Source: Lithobates sylvaticus (lineage: Eukaryota; Chordata; Amphibia; Anura; Ranidae). From it: a stretch of 64,000 nt of DNA. The stretch's first letter is position 1. Every line of letters begins with the position of its first letter. Below, one piece after another: positions 1 to 11,089 of this stretch. Below the pieces are notes generated by a model. That model saw nothing but the letters and a program-made list of their open reading frames with translations. It searched no databases and was not told the origin of the DNA. The stretch lies in assembly GCA_028564925.1 (NCBI GenBank), contig CM053030.1, forward strand, positions 379,437,833 to 379,501,832, written 5' to 3'. Both the position numbers and the translations under genes were made by a program.

Positions 1-125
1 TGTACACTATTCCGACGCACAAAGTTCCATGCATGCTCGGAATCAAGCAGAAGAGCAGCCCTGGCTATTGAACTTCATTTTTCTCGGCTCGTCGTACGTG
101 TTGTACGTCACCGCGTTTTCTTTTC
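1..125. repeat. Fragment of a MITE with CGTACACACGGTCGGA-type ends
   Basis: The text around CATGCTCGGAATCAAG and the stretch running to the CGTACGTGTTGTACGTCACC block match, from memory, the inner part of a very common ranid MITE. Fuller relatives in this window are at 24.31-24.69, 26.20-26.60 and 42.86-43.28 kb. The element is cut by the window edge, so its left end cannot be judged. The open frames here are chance. Confidence 0.5.
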
Positions 126-267
126 ACCACTGTGATGGGAAGCCGGCTATACAGTGGAAGAGTCCAGAGCGAGGCTTGGTGCGCAGGTGGCTGAGCAGTG
201 TGGCGAGATGACGTCACCGGAGTGCGACGAGTTTTCCGAGCATGCACACTGCATGTGTTGCAGCAGC

Positions 268-697
268 CGCGCTCCTTTCTCAAACAATACAAGTGTAATA
301 CAGGACTCTGGCACAGTGCTGCCAACCCTGTGGATCAGTTTGAAAGCAGCCCAGTAACCACTGCAGAAGAGATATGCCCATATATAGACTGTGATTTTAG
401 TAATAAACTTACCTTTAATAACATTCTTCCATTCAGGTATCGCCGACTGTTGCTGTCCCAGGCAGAGTGCATTTGGTATCACTCCGTCTATGACAGGAGC
501 CGGTGCTGTATAGGAAGCATCGGTTTATGCGGCTCTGCTTCGCAGCCGCTTGCTTCCTCTACTGTCGCCTCCATTCACAACACTGATTCTCTGGGATGGC
601 GGGTCGGCAACTCGCGATCTTGGCTTTCCAACCCCAGAGCAGAAGGTCACGGGCCACATCAGAGGGCTACCTAGGCCACTGGTTGGGCACGGGTGCA
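268..697 (-). mobile_element. hAT-type nonautonomous element, fragment
   Basis: The stretch from about 300 to 420 is the reverse complement of part of the hAT MITE at 19193-19601 (shared blocks such as GTTACTGGGCTGC and CAGTTTGAAAGCAGCCC). It ends near 690 with GGTTGGGCAC plus GGGTG, a decayed form of the terminal GGTTGGGCACCCCTG seen intact at 19601. The outer left end is not clear, and the middle (430-640) is longer than in the other copy. No transposase frame is visible. Confidence 0.5.
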
Positions 698-854
698 TGT
701 GATTCCAAATACAGCACCTTGGCATTCACAAGAAATATATATACTTCACAACACAAATGGGTATAAGTAATATAAATGTAATGTTGTTAATTTGCCTAAA
801 AATTTACGTTTTAAAGTATACCTATCATATCTTGGAGCTTGTAAAATACCTAGA

Positions 855-1450
855 AAAATCAAATACAGAAACATACATACCTTTAAGTGGGTGCAGTAGT
901 CTCCTTCCATACTATCCTATTGACCATTCAAATGCTCATCTTGGTGGTATGCTAATAGGAAGGGGTGGGAGGCTGGTGGAGTGGGGCCATCTCTCAACAT
1001 TACATTACCTAAGTGATGACATTTGCATACAACAACACTGGAGATGGCTTTGAAGGTAGGTGAAGACACTGTTAGCCACCCTCAAGAGCTGGCCAGCCTT
1101 CTACGTTTCTAGTGGCACACCAACAAGATGGGTCACTTTAATGGGACGTGGGAAAATCAAATACAGAAACATACATACCTTTAAGTGGGTGCAGTAGTCT
1201 CCTTCCATACTATCCTATTGACCATTCAAATGCTCATCTTGGTGGTATGCTAATAGGAAGGGGTGGGAGGCTGGTGGAGTGGGGCCATCTCTCAACATTA
1301 CATTACCTAAGTGATGACATTTGCATACAACAACACTGGAGATGGCTTTGAAGGTAGGTGAAGACACTGTTAGCCACCCTCAAGAGCTGGCCAGCCTTCT
1401 ACGTTTCTAGTGGCACACCAACAAGATGGGTCACTTTAATGGGACGTGGG
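855..1450. repeat. Perfect tandem duplication, 2 x 298 bp
   Basis: Copy 1 is 855-1152 and copy 2 is 1153-1450. Both start AAAATCAAATACAGAAAC and end GGGACGTGGG, and I found no mismatch between them by eye. The unit is not internally repetitive and contains no recognised element. The 98- and 67-residue frames inside are identical only because the DNA is duplicated. Zero divergence implies a very recent duplication, ongoing gene conversion, or an assembly artefact. Confidence 0.9.
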
Positions 1451-2144
1451 AGAGTATAGAAGGCATGCAAGAGCTTAACACTACCGAGAAGAGTGAAAAT
1501 TTGCATATTAGACTTTTACAGCAGTTTGGGTTGGAGCACCTTAAGGTGCCCTTCATTTGATTGCTTCACACCTCTTACCACATTCAGAAGTGGAAGTTGT
1601 ACTCTTATATAGCAAGAGAACTGTGCAAAATGATTGACAAGAATAGCTTTATTCAGATGGGAATATTATTATGATTTAATAGTATAAAATCTGAAATAAA
1701 TGATGAAAAGGGATTGAAGCCAGACATAACTTTGTATTTCGATGAGTGTGAACTATGTAATGCACTAGAACTGTAGTTATGTTACTGCTGAAGGCACACT
1801 ATGTAATCGATCTGAAGGTGATCTCAGTTCTCTGCTGGACATTCATCGTCTGGGGTGAGAGCTCATTTACAACTCTAGATAGAACAGATATGTAGCTTCA
1901 AATTCCATTTTCACAGAGTTGAGTGTGTGAAAAATAGCACAGCTAAGCAAATTGAATAGCTGCAACCAGAATGTCACAAAGTTATCATAGAGCAAAGGCT
2001 TCAGTATAAGATTCCTTTTATTATTCCACACATCCTGGCCAAGTTATAATCAAGTGACATAACCTCTTTAAAGCTATACTGTAAAAAAGAAAAACTCATG
2101 GTTTGTAATTAAAACACATTATTTATACATGTATCTATCTCCAG
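1451..2144. other. Single-copy-looking AT-rich interval
   Basis: No inverted ends, tandem structure or match to other parts of the window was noticed. It leads directly into a possible splice acceptor at 2143-2144, so it may be intronic if the neighbouring exon is real. Confidence 0.4.
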
Positions 2145-2207
2145 GTGAAATTAATACCCTAAGAATGGAAAGAGAGTTTACCCCCCTTAACTGTCTCCAA
2201 CCGTCAG
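2145..2207 (+). CDS. Candidate internal coding exon, 63 bp, host gene unknown
   Basis: The 63-bp segment is preceded by ATCTATCTCCAG, an acceptable acceptor with a modest pyrimidine tract, and followed by CAG|GTAAGC, a strong donor. Of three forward frames only one is open: after two leading bases it reads EINTLRMEREFTPLNCLQPS, then one base carries into the next exon. The length is a multiple of three, so the exon could be skipped without changing frame. It sits in about 1.1 kb of non-repetitive DNA. I do not recognise the peptide. Short segments with fortuitous splice signals are common, so this is a lead and not a call. Confidence 0.28.
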
Positions 2208-2603
2208 GTAAGCATTTATTTATGCTAAGCCAATGTGTAATGTAGAACTATAGTAATCAGTTCCTTTTTATTTTCTAGTTCTGTTGTCTTGGAGAGCTTA
2301 TCGTTTTAGTGGTTACATTTAAATTTATTTAGAATATCTGCAGTTTTTCCATTGTAATTATGACTGATGTAATTAGTCTCTGCATGTCACGTATACTACT
2401 TTCCCATATGAAAGGGGCCAATGAGCATAAGTTGCAAGCTGGTTTATGTAAAAGGTATTTTAATAGGATCCATGGCCAAGACTAAGTTCACATTTATGCA
2501 GGTTGCAGTTGATGCATTTTTTCCGGCGTGTTTTATGGTGCGTTTTGTGTTTTTGAACACGCATTTCTGATGCGTTTTGCAGTTTTTTTTTTTACCTAAT
2601 AAT
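2208..2603. other. AT-rich DNA; fragment of a GATGCATTTT-type repeat at the right
   Basis: 2208-2480 looks single-copy. From about 2490 the text GCAGTTGATGCATTTTTTCC with GCGTTTTGCAG resembles a common frog MITE interior, but its ends are not visible. Confidence 0.3.
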
Positions 2604-3500
2604 AAAGTATGACAGTTCTATTCATGGAGTGCAACTTTCATGCAACTTTACACTCTGACACTCAAGTCGCATCAACGTAGTGCAGGAATCTTTGTGTGTC
2701 CAAAGTCGGGTTAGGGTAGGGTTCAAATTAGCCGTAATTAGGGTTAGAATCAGTGGTAATACTTAGGGTTAGAATTAGCGGTAATCATTCGGGTTAGAGT
2801 TAGCGGTAGTCATTAGAGTTAGCAGTAATCGTTGGGGCCCTTTCACACGGGCTGTCCGATCAGGTCCGCCTGTCAATTTTTCATGTGGACCTGATTGGGC
2901 GCTCCATTCACCCCTATGGGGCAGCGGATGTCAGCGGTGACATGTCAGCTGACACCCGCTGCTATGCGATCTGATCCTGTCCGCCAAATCCAGACGGATG
3001 GTGGTCCTATTTTCCCTCTGTCTATGGGATCGGATGAAAATGGACAGGCGGTCCGTTTTCATCTGATCTCCCCATAGAGAAAAGCGGGACTCTGACAGGT
3101 TCCTCTCAGTACAGTGAGCGGAGATGGACCTGTCATCCGCCTGCTCAGGGGGGATCAGCAGATCGATCCATGCCGAGCAAGCGGAGTCCGTCAAACAGAT
3201 CCACCACATGTGAAAGCCTTAGGGTTAGAGTTAGCTGCAATTGTTTGGGTTAAAATTAGCTGTATTCATTAGGGTTAGAGTTAGCAGTAATAGTTTGGGT
3301 TAGGGTTAGCGTTCCAACATTAACAATTACCACTAGCCCTAACAATTACCTCTAACTCAAACCCTAGTGCTTAACCATAACATGCGACTTTGGACACATA
3401 AAGGTTTTTGCACTACTTTGATGTAACTTTGATGGGACTTGAGTGCCAGAGTGTAAAGTTGCATCAAAGTCACTTTCTATGAACAGAACAGTCATACTTT
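2604..3500. mobile_element. Foldback element with ~110-bp inverted ends and GGGTTAG-like interior
   Basis: Left arm about 2604-2711 and right arm about 3386-3500 are reverse complements with roughly 85-90% identity (AAAGTATGACAGTTCTATTC against GAACAGAACAGTCATACTTT). Between them lie degenerate units built on GGGTTAGAGTTAGCGGTAAT. They run one way on the left and turn to CTAACCCTAA-type text near 3330-3370, so the interior also mirrors itself. A second MITE is nested at about 2835-3220. The element is nonautonomous with no coding frame. Confidence 0.75.
2835..3220. mobile_element. MITE with GGCCCTTTCACACGG ends, nested in the foldback
   Basis: It begins GGGGCCCTTTCACACGG and ends CACATGTGAAAGCC. 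It belongs to the group also present at 8403-8803 and 63233-63602 and interrupts the GGGTTAG-like array, which continues on both sides. Frames within it on both strands are shadows of its internal symmetry (GATCGGATG-type blocks). Confidence 0.7.
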
Positions 3501-4600
3501 CCTGTTAACACAAAGCAATCTCCTGTGCTCAGGAGCGTAGTCCATAGGTAAGTGGTGTAGCCAACCCTTTGGATAGAATAGGAAAAGTCATAGGTCTTGC
3601 TGCCCTCCTCAGAACAATGGGTGTCTTTAGAGGCAACCGCAGCACTGGGAACATGTTACATGTTCCACCCTAAAATCAGGTTGAACATTCAACATGTTCC
3701 CAAAGGTAATCTTATCCTTTTAAATGGGCGAGTTTGACAGGCAGTGCTACCTCCCAAACTTGGCAAGCCAAGGTAAATTTGCCATGGGCACAGCATGTGT
3801 ACCACTCCGCCCGGCTGCCATGTTAGGCTTTCAGGGGGGCTGTAAAAATATGGCTGAACCAACCAATTTTACCAACGTCTAATAGAGGGTCTCCCTCACA
3901 TCGGAAAGATAGCCTCTCATTTTTTATTGAGTCTACAGGACAAGACATGAAGGGAAATCTTTCTAATGGGGACACACCAGCAATAGAAAAAACTTACAGA
4001 GGTTCTAATCTCTCATTATATACAGTATATATGTATCTAAAAAAAAAAAAATGACATTTAGGTCTACTTGAACCGTAGTACACTAAAACCTCCACCTCAG
4101 GTACTTATATACCTTAGTAGGACAGGACAACCTGCTATATGTTAATTTACAGCTGCACTTAAAGCTTGACTCCAGGACCAGCAAATATTGTCTAAATAAG
4201 AGTCATGTGTATTCTTATGATTCTTGGTTTGTTTTGTGTATTTATTTGAGATCTGTGCAGTAATCCAGCGTGTGCCTTTGTACAGGCACTTCCTATAATA
4301 CAGACTGGTCACTTCTACTCTTCCTCCTTGTGCAGGATGGCTGGTCTTGTATCCGCCCTTTCCTGTAGTTTTCTGCTGACAGCCTTTAGTGGAAGGACCT
4401 GCTGGGTCCCTCCCACTGCTCTGCTCTCTGCACAGACTACATACAGCACAGTGATGATATCACTATTGCATGTAGAAGGTAATAACTGTTTAAAAGGGTA
4501 TTTGGTGCACACAAAGTGCATTTATATCCTTTATGACTATGGAGAAATATATTTCAACAAAAGCTTTTGTTCCCGTAGTTAATCTTTAAAGGGTAATTAA
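3501..4600. repeat. Decayed interspersed repeat sequence
   Basis: Contains segments I know as dispersed frog repeats: a block around 3880-4060 (GGGTCTCCCTCACATCGG) and one at about 4300-4470 (CAGACTGGTCACTTCTAC, then CTCTGCTCTCTGCACAG). No clear termini were seen. The 84-residue frame at 4328-4582 lies in the second block and is not credible as a gene. Confidence 0.4.
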
Positions 4601-5603
4601 GGAGGTTTTCATGATATAAAATTAAAGTACACTTGCTGTGACACATGACTGTTAAACATCCAAAGACCCCCACCCCATTCTCAGCTTCACACTATCTCTA
4701 ATCTGTATATATTTTATTAATCTTCAAATTAATCATAAAGGGCTCCTTGTGTTTCATCTCTCTCATTTACTGCAATAGAAAGTACTAATAACTTCTCAGT
4801 TTAGGCATTGTTTATTTTGGCTTTAAGTCTCCAAAAGAGTTTTTTCTTTATTAGCTTTCAGCAGACACTCAAAGATGCCTGCAGATACTTTTAGCTGCTT
4901 GTTAAACTATTCTCCAGTTCCTCCAGGCTCCCTGAAGCCAGTACATAATCCCCAATGCACACTAATAATGCAAGAGTGAGCTGTGAAAAAGATAAGTTTA
5001 ATCTATGCATTCAGCCTCTCTTCTACCGTTCTTTTGTTGTCAGGGTACTGAAGGGTTGTTAAAGTTTTTTTTCCGCTCAAATAAATATCTACATGTTGTT
5101 TTGATGCTAGCAAGATGAATTGCATACTGGCTTCTTATATACTGTATGTCTTGGACACCAGTGGTGACATATTCCCACCAGAATTCCCAATTCCATCCAG
5201 CTGAGAGCCCATTATAAAGCTGAATGATGGTGTTATGTTCCCATAGGGGATTCTCAGTCAGGTAGGATAAACAGATAAATAGTTAGTCATGCCACAAGAC
5301 ATTGACACCTTCATTATGGTTAGTGGGAGATGAAATCTACTATGGGGAAATTTCACCATCGGAGTCTCTCTGAGAGATAAACGAACAGCAGGTGATTCAA
5401 CACTCCTGAATTTATTATAATTTAGTACTGGTTGCTCCTGAATGCAGACAACCCCAGAAATAACAGATTTCCTTACTAGTTAAAGGTATCTACAATATGT
5501 GCTACTTTTTTGAACTGAACTAATAAACTGAAATTTGTTATATGGTATACTTCTTGCCAGTTGTCTAGATGTCTCTCTTGCTTAAACTGATTCTAAATGG
5601 TCT
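4601..5603. other. Single-copy-looking AT-rich interval
   Basis: No paired ends, tandem arrays or coding frame of note. It may be intergenic or intronic single-copy DNA. Confidence 0.35.
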
Positions 5604-5995
5604 TTAAAAAAAAATAAAAAATAAAATACATAGGTTTATGCTTACCTGCTCGCACAGAGCAACACCAAACCTCCTCTTTTGGGGTCCCCCGCTGGCGCTT
5701 CTGGTTCCTCCCCTCCGCCAAGTGCCCTAATAGCTTCTTTTTATGGGGTCACTTGTGGGCTTGCTCTCTAGCCTTGCAGTCTGCATCTGTTGACACAAAC
5801 AGCGGGACTTGGCCCTGCCTCCTTCTCACTGGCTTTGATTGACAGTGGCCAATGGCTCCCGCTACCTCAGCAGAGCCAACGAGACTCAAAAGTGAGGGGA
5901 GAGAAGAGCTGCAGAGGGGCACAGTGCTGGATCAAATGAGGGCTCAGCTAAGTAAGGGGGGGGGGATACTGGTACCTAATTTTTTCTTACCTTAA
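5604..5995 (+). repeat. TACTTACCTG-type interspersed repeat, copy 1
   Basis: The order of blocks is diagnostic: A-rich leader, CTTACCTGCTC with a CACAGAGC hairpin, CCTCCTCTTTTGGGGTCC, CAAGTGCCC, TTGACACAAACAGCGGGACT, TTGATTGACAG, CAATGGCTCCCGCT, then a G-rich stretch. The same blocks in the same order recur near 8.8-9.1/12.05-12.26, 18.8-19.2, 33.0 (inverted) and 62.77-63.22 kb. Complete copies end in CCACTTTAA, again TTAA. Confidence 0.75.
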
Positions 5996-6453
5996 AGTGG
6001 GGTACCCCCTAAAAAAAATATTTTAAAAGTCAGAAGCTACAAATACTGCAGCTGCTGACTTTTAATTATCGGAAACTTACCTGTCCCAGGGTCCAGCTAT
6101 GCGGGGGAACAAATCCCACCCCCCTCCCTCCCCGCTCCGCTCGCGGCGCCGGCATTCTTACTGTGGGCACCCGGCTGTGGCTTCACAGCTGGGCAACCAC
6201 TGCGCATGCGGCGCTGCGCGCCATGATATGCTGCACAGTTATCTGGAACCTGTCACGTGTCACAGATGACTGACTGCGCCGAGGGGAAGTGATGTCAGTG
6301 CCCGCGAACTGAAGGAGGCAGACTACGAGGGACCCCCTAGGAACAGGCATTTAGAGGTGAGGTAAATATATACAGTATATATTTTTTTCCAATTATTTTT
6401 TTTTAAATATTTTTAGGAATGTTAAGCAATTTCTGGGGGAAACGCCACTTTAA
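5992..6453. mobile_element. TTAA-bounded nonautonomous element, 462 bp
   Basis: Starts TTAAAGTGG and ends CCACTTTAA, with an inner CAGCTGCTGACTTTTAAT and ACTTACCTGTCC block shared with the element at 16549-17016. The middle is GC-rich with runs of C. The TTAA at 5992-5995 is also the end of the preceding repeat. It fits a piggyBac-like target preference, but no transposase is present. Confidence 0.65.
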
Positions 6454-6487
6454 TGCAAGGAATAAAATGTTTAGGTTTTAGAAACAC

Positions 6488-7110
6488 TTTAAGCCTAGCT
6501 TCACATGTATGCGTTTCTGTGCGGGCACAGCAGCCTGTTCATTTGAATAGGCGGGAAACACAGGGAGAAATTCCCTGGCCCTTCTCTAAAACTGCAGCCA
6601 TTCTTTGGTACCATGTGGTTCTCATTTCCACGCACAAGAAAATGCTCTGTTTTCCGATGCAATGGGGTGGCATTAAGAATCATTGGCACCCCTGCGCATC
6701 TGTCAAGGAGCAACGTTTTGTCTTTGGGTGTCTGCAGGTGCAGAAACGCATGCGATTTACATGCACTCCCACAACCGCATACGTTTGACCCAAGCCTAAG
6801 GGCCTGTTCACACTGGAACGCAGTGCGAGAAAGGCATATTTTGTGGGCATGTCCCTTATTACACGTGAACAGGTTGCCCTTGTGAGATGCATATAAGTGC
6901 AAATTATTTAATAGCACCCGAAACACATCTTGCAATGTTTTAGGCCACCAAACTGCTTGTTACTCCAGTACCATGCGGTTTGGTTCGTTGTGATTTGCAT
7001 TAGTAGTGCGTGCAGTACTTTTTGCACTTTCCAGTGCATTTTGCAGCCCATTTAAATGGGCTGTCAAAATTGGAATGCAAGGGACCACATAGGAGCACAC
7101 GAGTGCTTTG
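6488..7110. repeat. One or two decayed MITEs
   Basis: TAAGCCTAGCTTCACATGTA at 6490 pairs imperfectly with CGCATACGTTTGACCCAAGCC near 6800. A second sequence begins at AGGGCCTGTTCACACTGG (about 6799). Both are typical of the TTCACA-ended MITE group. Open frames of 70-144 residues on both strands here result from this near-symmetry. Confidence 0.5.
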
Positions 7111-8399
7111 ATTATAAAATCTTATAACTAGCATTCAACAGATTGATAATTAGGCTATTATAAATGTGATAGCATCTCATATGTAACCGTACGATGTAGC
7201 AAGGCTTCCTGCGTCATTTTTATTAATTATAATAAATCATAGTAGATATAAAATGATAAATAATAAGCAAAAATTATGAATATTAATTTGTATTGGGAAA
7301 CTGAACATTTTTTCCATGTATTGATAAATTACTGAATTTTTTTAAGCATAATTTGTCCTCTAAAAACAAAAACTCATATTTCATTGTAACATGATTTGAA
7401 AAAAAGTGGGTGATGTAGCATTTACAAAGTAATATTTGATTGTTTCTAATACAGAATGACTATGAAATAGTCACTTCTGGGAAAAAGTCACCCTTGGCGA
7501 CTTCCTTCAGGGGGAGTTAACCAAACTCCTAGCCTGTAGTCTCTAAAGTCAGCATTTTCTTCCGTGATGAGATGTGACTCTCCCAATCACATTCAGGCAG
7601 ATAATTCATCCGTTCAATCTTAAAAGCAGGTCAAAGTAATTTTACATTCGTCAAAGAAGAGTACAGAATTTGCCAAGCTGGACAAGACGAGATAGCTATT
7701 TATGTGCGAAAGTCCTCTTTCTTGTAGAAGCACATGCATTAAATATTGATTTCCCATGTGGTAACTTGCATGATTTGTTCTTGTAGAAGCATTTTGCCTT
7801 TGGGAAGTTGTCATGCCTACCAAGGCAGGCAATCAAAGACATGACTTTTCGGAAAATCGTCTGTCTTAATTCATGCACAAGAGCCCCTTGTTTTTTTAAT
7901 CTGCTGCAAATAGGCATTCCCTTGTAATGAAGAAAATGAAAAGATGTTCTTAAAAAAACGTTTTTTTCGACGAGCCCAATATACCTTTAGAAACATTAGG
8001 AAAAGTTAATTGCTTTCATTTAACAAATAAAGCATAATCCGGTTGAAGTATCCTCATTATTTTTCTACTTTGCAGGAGAGAGAATGTCTTATAGAAAATT
8101 CTTTTTTTTGATGTGCAAAAGTAATGCGAATGTTATTAATGCAAGTTATTTTATGTCTGAAATATCTAATAGGTTATTTTTCTAAGTACAAGGAGATATA
8201 ATATAGCTGAAATTACTGGAGGATTATAGGTTTATTAGCCTTTTGTTGTAGCACTTGGCAAAGAAAGTAGGAAGCTTTATAAATATTGTAGGTTGTGACC
8301 TATACAGGTTGTTGCATGGTAACTGAGAAAAAGGAATGTATCAATTACAGTCTGTTTTAGTCTGTTCTTAAACATTCTGTATCATTTTACACAGAATAT
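7111..8399. other. Single-copy-looking interval, possible conserved noncoding DNA
   Basis: AT-rich and non-repetitive by eye, with a moderate-complexity block at about 7480-7920 that lacks any repeat signature. No credible coding frame (the longest are 70-73 residues on the minus strand). TTCTTGTAGAAGCA occurs twice, near 7720 and 7780. Conservation cannot be judged from one sequence. Confidence 0.3.
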
Positions 8400-8806
8400 T
8401 TAGGCCCCTTTCACACGGGACAGATCCGTAATGATCCGCCCCGTGAAGATCCGCTGCTCAGCAGGGATTGCTCAGCTGATCCCCGCTGAGCCGACTGATG
8501 ACAGGGCGGTCCCTGCACACTGTGCAGGGACCGCCCTGTCAGTTCTCCGCTCTCCTCTATGGGGGATCGGATGAACACGGACCGTCTGTCCGTGTTCATC
8601 CGATCCGCTCTGCAGACGGATGGAAAAATAGGGTTTTCCTCCGTCTGCAGAATCGGACAATAGCGGAGGCGGACGATAGCGGGTGTCAGCGGATGCTCAT
8701 CCGCTGACACCCTCTATCCCATAGACATGCATGTATGTCCGTTTTTCATCCAAAAACTGATGGATTAAAAATGGACATACGGTCCGCATGTGTGAAAGGG
8801 GCCTTA
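8400..8806. mobile_element. PIF/Harbinger-like MITE with TTA duplication
   Basis: Inverted ends GGCCCCTTTCACACG (from 8403) and TGTGAAAGGGGCC (to 8803), flanked on both sides by TTA (8400-8402 and 8804-8806). The interior is near-palindromic around GATCGGATGAACACGGACCG, which gives matching frames on both strands. A 3-bp TTA target duplication is typical of PIF/Harbinger. The family assignment is by ends only. Confidence 0.75.
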
Positions 8807-9096
8807 AGCTGTGGGCAGAGGCAGAAGATTTTTTATTTTTTTTAAAATAAGAAACATGGTATACTTACCTGCTCTGTGTAATGGTTTTGCACAGAGCAGC
8901 CGCTGCCATCCTTTTTTGGGGGATCCCCTTCCGGTGCTCATAGCTACTCCTGCCTGCCAAGTGCCCCCATAGGAAGCCGTTTGCTATGGGGGCACTCGTG
9001 AGCTCCTTCCAGATTTGCGCTCTGTGTGTCTATTGACACACACAGTGCAGCTCGGCCCTGTCCTCCACTCACTCCTCACAGGCTGTGATTGACAGC
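8807..9096 (+). repeat. TACTTACCTG-type repeat, copy 2, left part
   Basis: Carries the early blocks of this repeat (TACTTACCTGCTCTGTG, GGGGGATCCCC, CAAGTGCCCCCATAGG, TTGACACACACAGTGC) and stops at TGTGATTGACAGC. The same 13 bases recur at 12054-12066, where the repeat resumes with CAGCCAATGACCCCCGCT. The repeat is therefore split by the insertion at 9097-12053. Confidence 0.75.
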
Positions 9097-9190
9097 AAAG
9101 AGGGAGCACCAGCCTAGTGCAGTATCCCACATAAATTTATTGAAGATAAAATGAATAAAAATGACTTGCAAGCATGAGATAAAAGTATGT

Positions 9191-10175
9191 TTAACCACCT
9201 CACTACAGTGCATTTTCACCCCCTTCCTGACCAAGCCATTTTTCAGCTTTCAGCGCTGTCGCACTTTGAATGACAATTGCGTAGTCATACAACACTGTAC
9301 CCAAATGAAATTGTTTTCATTTTTTCCCCACAAATAGAGCTTTCGTTTGGTGGTATTTGATCACCTCTGCGTTTTTTATTTTTTGCGCAATAAACAAAAG
9401 AAGAGCGACAAATTAAAAAAAAAAAAACAATATTTTTTACTTTTTGCTATACTAAATATCCCCAAAAAATATATAAAAAAACATTTTTTTTCCTCAGTTT
9501 AGGCCGATACGTATTCTTCTACATATTTTCGGTAAAAAAAAAATTGCAATTAGCGATTATTTAGTTTGCGCAAAAGTTATAGCGTTTACAAAATAGGGGA
9601 TAGTTTTTATAGCATTTTTATTAATATTTTTTTTTTTTTACTAGTAATGGCGGCGATTTTTATTGTGACTGCAACATTATGGCGGACACATCGGACATTT
9701 TTGACACATTTTTGGGACCATTGTCATTTATACAGCAATCAGTGCTATTTAAATGCATTGATTCCTGTATAAATGACACTGGCAGTGAAGGGGTTAACCA
9801 CTAGGGGGCGGGGAGGGGATAATTATGTTCCCTGGGAGTGATTCTTACTGTGGGGGGAGGGGACTCACAAGGGGAGGAGACCGATCGGTGTTTCTCTGTA
9901 CAGAGAACACACCATCGGCTCCTCTCCTCTGACAGGACCGTTGATCTGTGTGTTTACACACACAGATCCACGGTCCTGCTGTGTTACCGGGCAATCGCGG
10001 GTGCCCAGCGGACATCACGGCCGCTGGGCACACGCATCAGGTGCCCAGTGACACGGCGAGCGCGCGCGCGCTCCCTGGAGTGCACTGAAGGGGAGGACGT
10101 CATATGACGCCCTTCCTCGCTGAGAGCTGCGCCGCCTGGCCATCATTTGACAGCCGGCGGTCACAAGGTAGTTAA
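9191..10175 (+). mobile_element. 1-kb TTAACCACTT repeat, copy A
   Basis: TTAA at 9191-9194 and 10172-10175. Ordered blocks: CTGTCGCACTTTGAATGACA, CAAATAGAGCTTTC, GCGCAATAAAC, TTTAGGCCGATACGTATTC, GCGCAAAAGTTATAGCG, ATGGCGGCGA, GGACATTTTTGACACATTTT, AAATGACACTGGCAGTGAAG, then a GC-rich end. This is the most frequent repeat in the window. The 5' part is AT-rich with T/A tracts and the 3' part is GC-rich. No protein-coding capacity is visible. Confidence 0.85.
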
Positions 10176-10412
10176 ACAGCAGATCCTCTGCAGCTTGAAA
10201 GCCCTGGAATATAGAGTCTCCAGATACTGGAGGGACCATGCAGGGGGCCCTGTTACTGACACGTTTTGAAGGATTGATTTTCTTCCTCTGGCTCTGAGGA
10301 AGGTCAATTCTTTGAAACACATCAACAAGCAGGGGCCCCTGCATGGTCCCCCCATGATCTGAAGACTCTATATTCCAGGGCTTTCAAGCTGTGGAAGATC
10401 TTCTGTTTTAAA
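10176..10412. repeat. Foldback, ~45-bp arms
   Basis: CAGCAGATCCTCTGCAGCTT with TGAAAGCCCTGGAATATAGA at the left (10176-10220) is repeated inverted at about 10366-10412. The loop contains CCTCTGGCTCTGAGGAAGG, resembling the 'gaggaag...cgaaac' segment of frog repeat elements. It directly follows the TTAA end of the 1-kb repeat. Confidence 0.7.
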
Positions 10413-11089
10413 CTTACAGTACCTGACCGCGAGAATGTGTTTCCAGCACGATCCCATCGCGCTGGTTCTCGGCGACAGGGTACTGTACATCTCATGCAGG
10501 CTGCATAAGGAAAATGTCACATATTCCTATAGCGGCGAGCGCGAGAAATAAGCGACAATGTTGCCTCTCTAATAATAAAACCTGCATGCCTTCAGAGGCA
10601 TACCATGCCCTTAGGTCTGGTACAGATTTTAAGGGGAACCCCCTACGCCGAAAAAACGGCAGCACGGCCGGTCAGGAAAGGGGGTGGGGACAAGCGAGCG
10701 CCCCCCCCCCCCCCTCCTAAACCGTACCAGGCCCCATGCCCTCAACATGGGGGGTGGGTGCTTTGGGGTAGGGGAGCGCCCTGCGGCCCCCCCACCCCAA
10801 AGCACCTTGTCCCTATGTTGATGAGGACAAGGGCCTCTTCCCGATAAGCCTGGCCGTTGGTTGTCTGGGTCTGCGGGCGGGGGGGTTATCTGAATCCGGG
10901 AGCCCCTTTAATAAGGGGGCCACCAGATCCTAGCCCTCCACCCTATGTGAATGAGTATGGGGTACATCGTACCCCTACTCATTCACCTGAGAAATAAAAA
11001 ACACACTACACAGGTTTTTAAAGTAATTTATTAGGCAGCTCCGGGGGTCTTCTTCCGACTTCGGGGGTCTCTTCTGACTCTTTCGCGCT
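10413..11089. repeat. GC-rich repeat flanking a large palindrome
   Basis: Contains GGTCTGGTACAGATTTTAAG with GGGGAACCCC near 10613-10650, a known frog repeat segment. Its inverted partner lies at 11580-11670 (GGGGAACCC, GTTCCCCCTCAAGATTCATA). C-runs at 10702-10713 and G-rich text follow. The frames here depend on low-complexity runs and are not genes. Confidence 0.5.

Noticed and set aside
2700-3370. True interstitial telomere array
   Set aside because: GGGTTAG words are separated by non-telomeric text and reverse direction. It is the interior of a foldback element.
4328-4582. 84-residue plus frame with hydrophobic start (possible secreted protein)
   Set aside because: It lies in text I know as a dispersed frog repeat. 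The signal-like start is probably chance.
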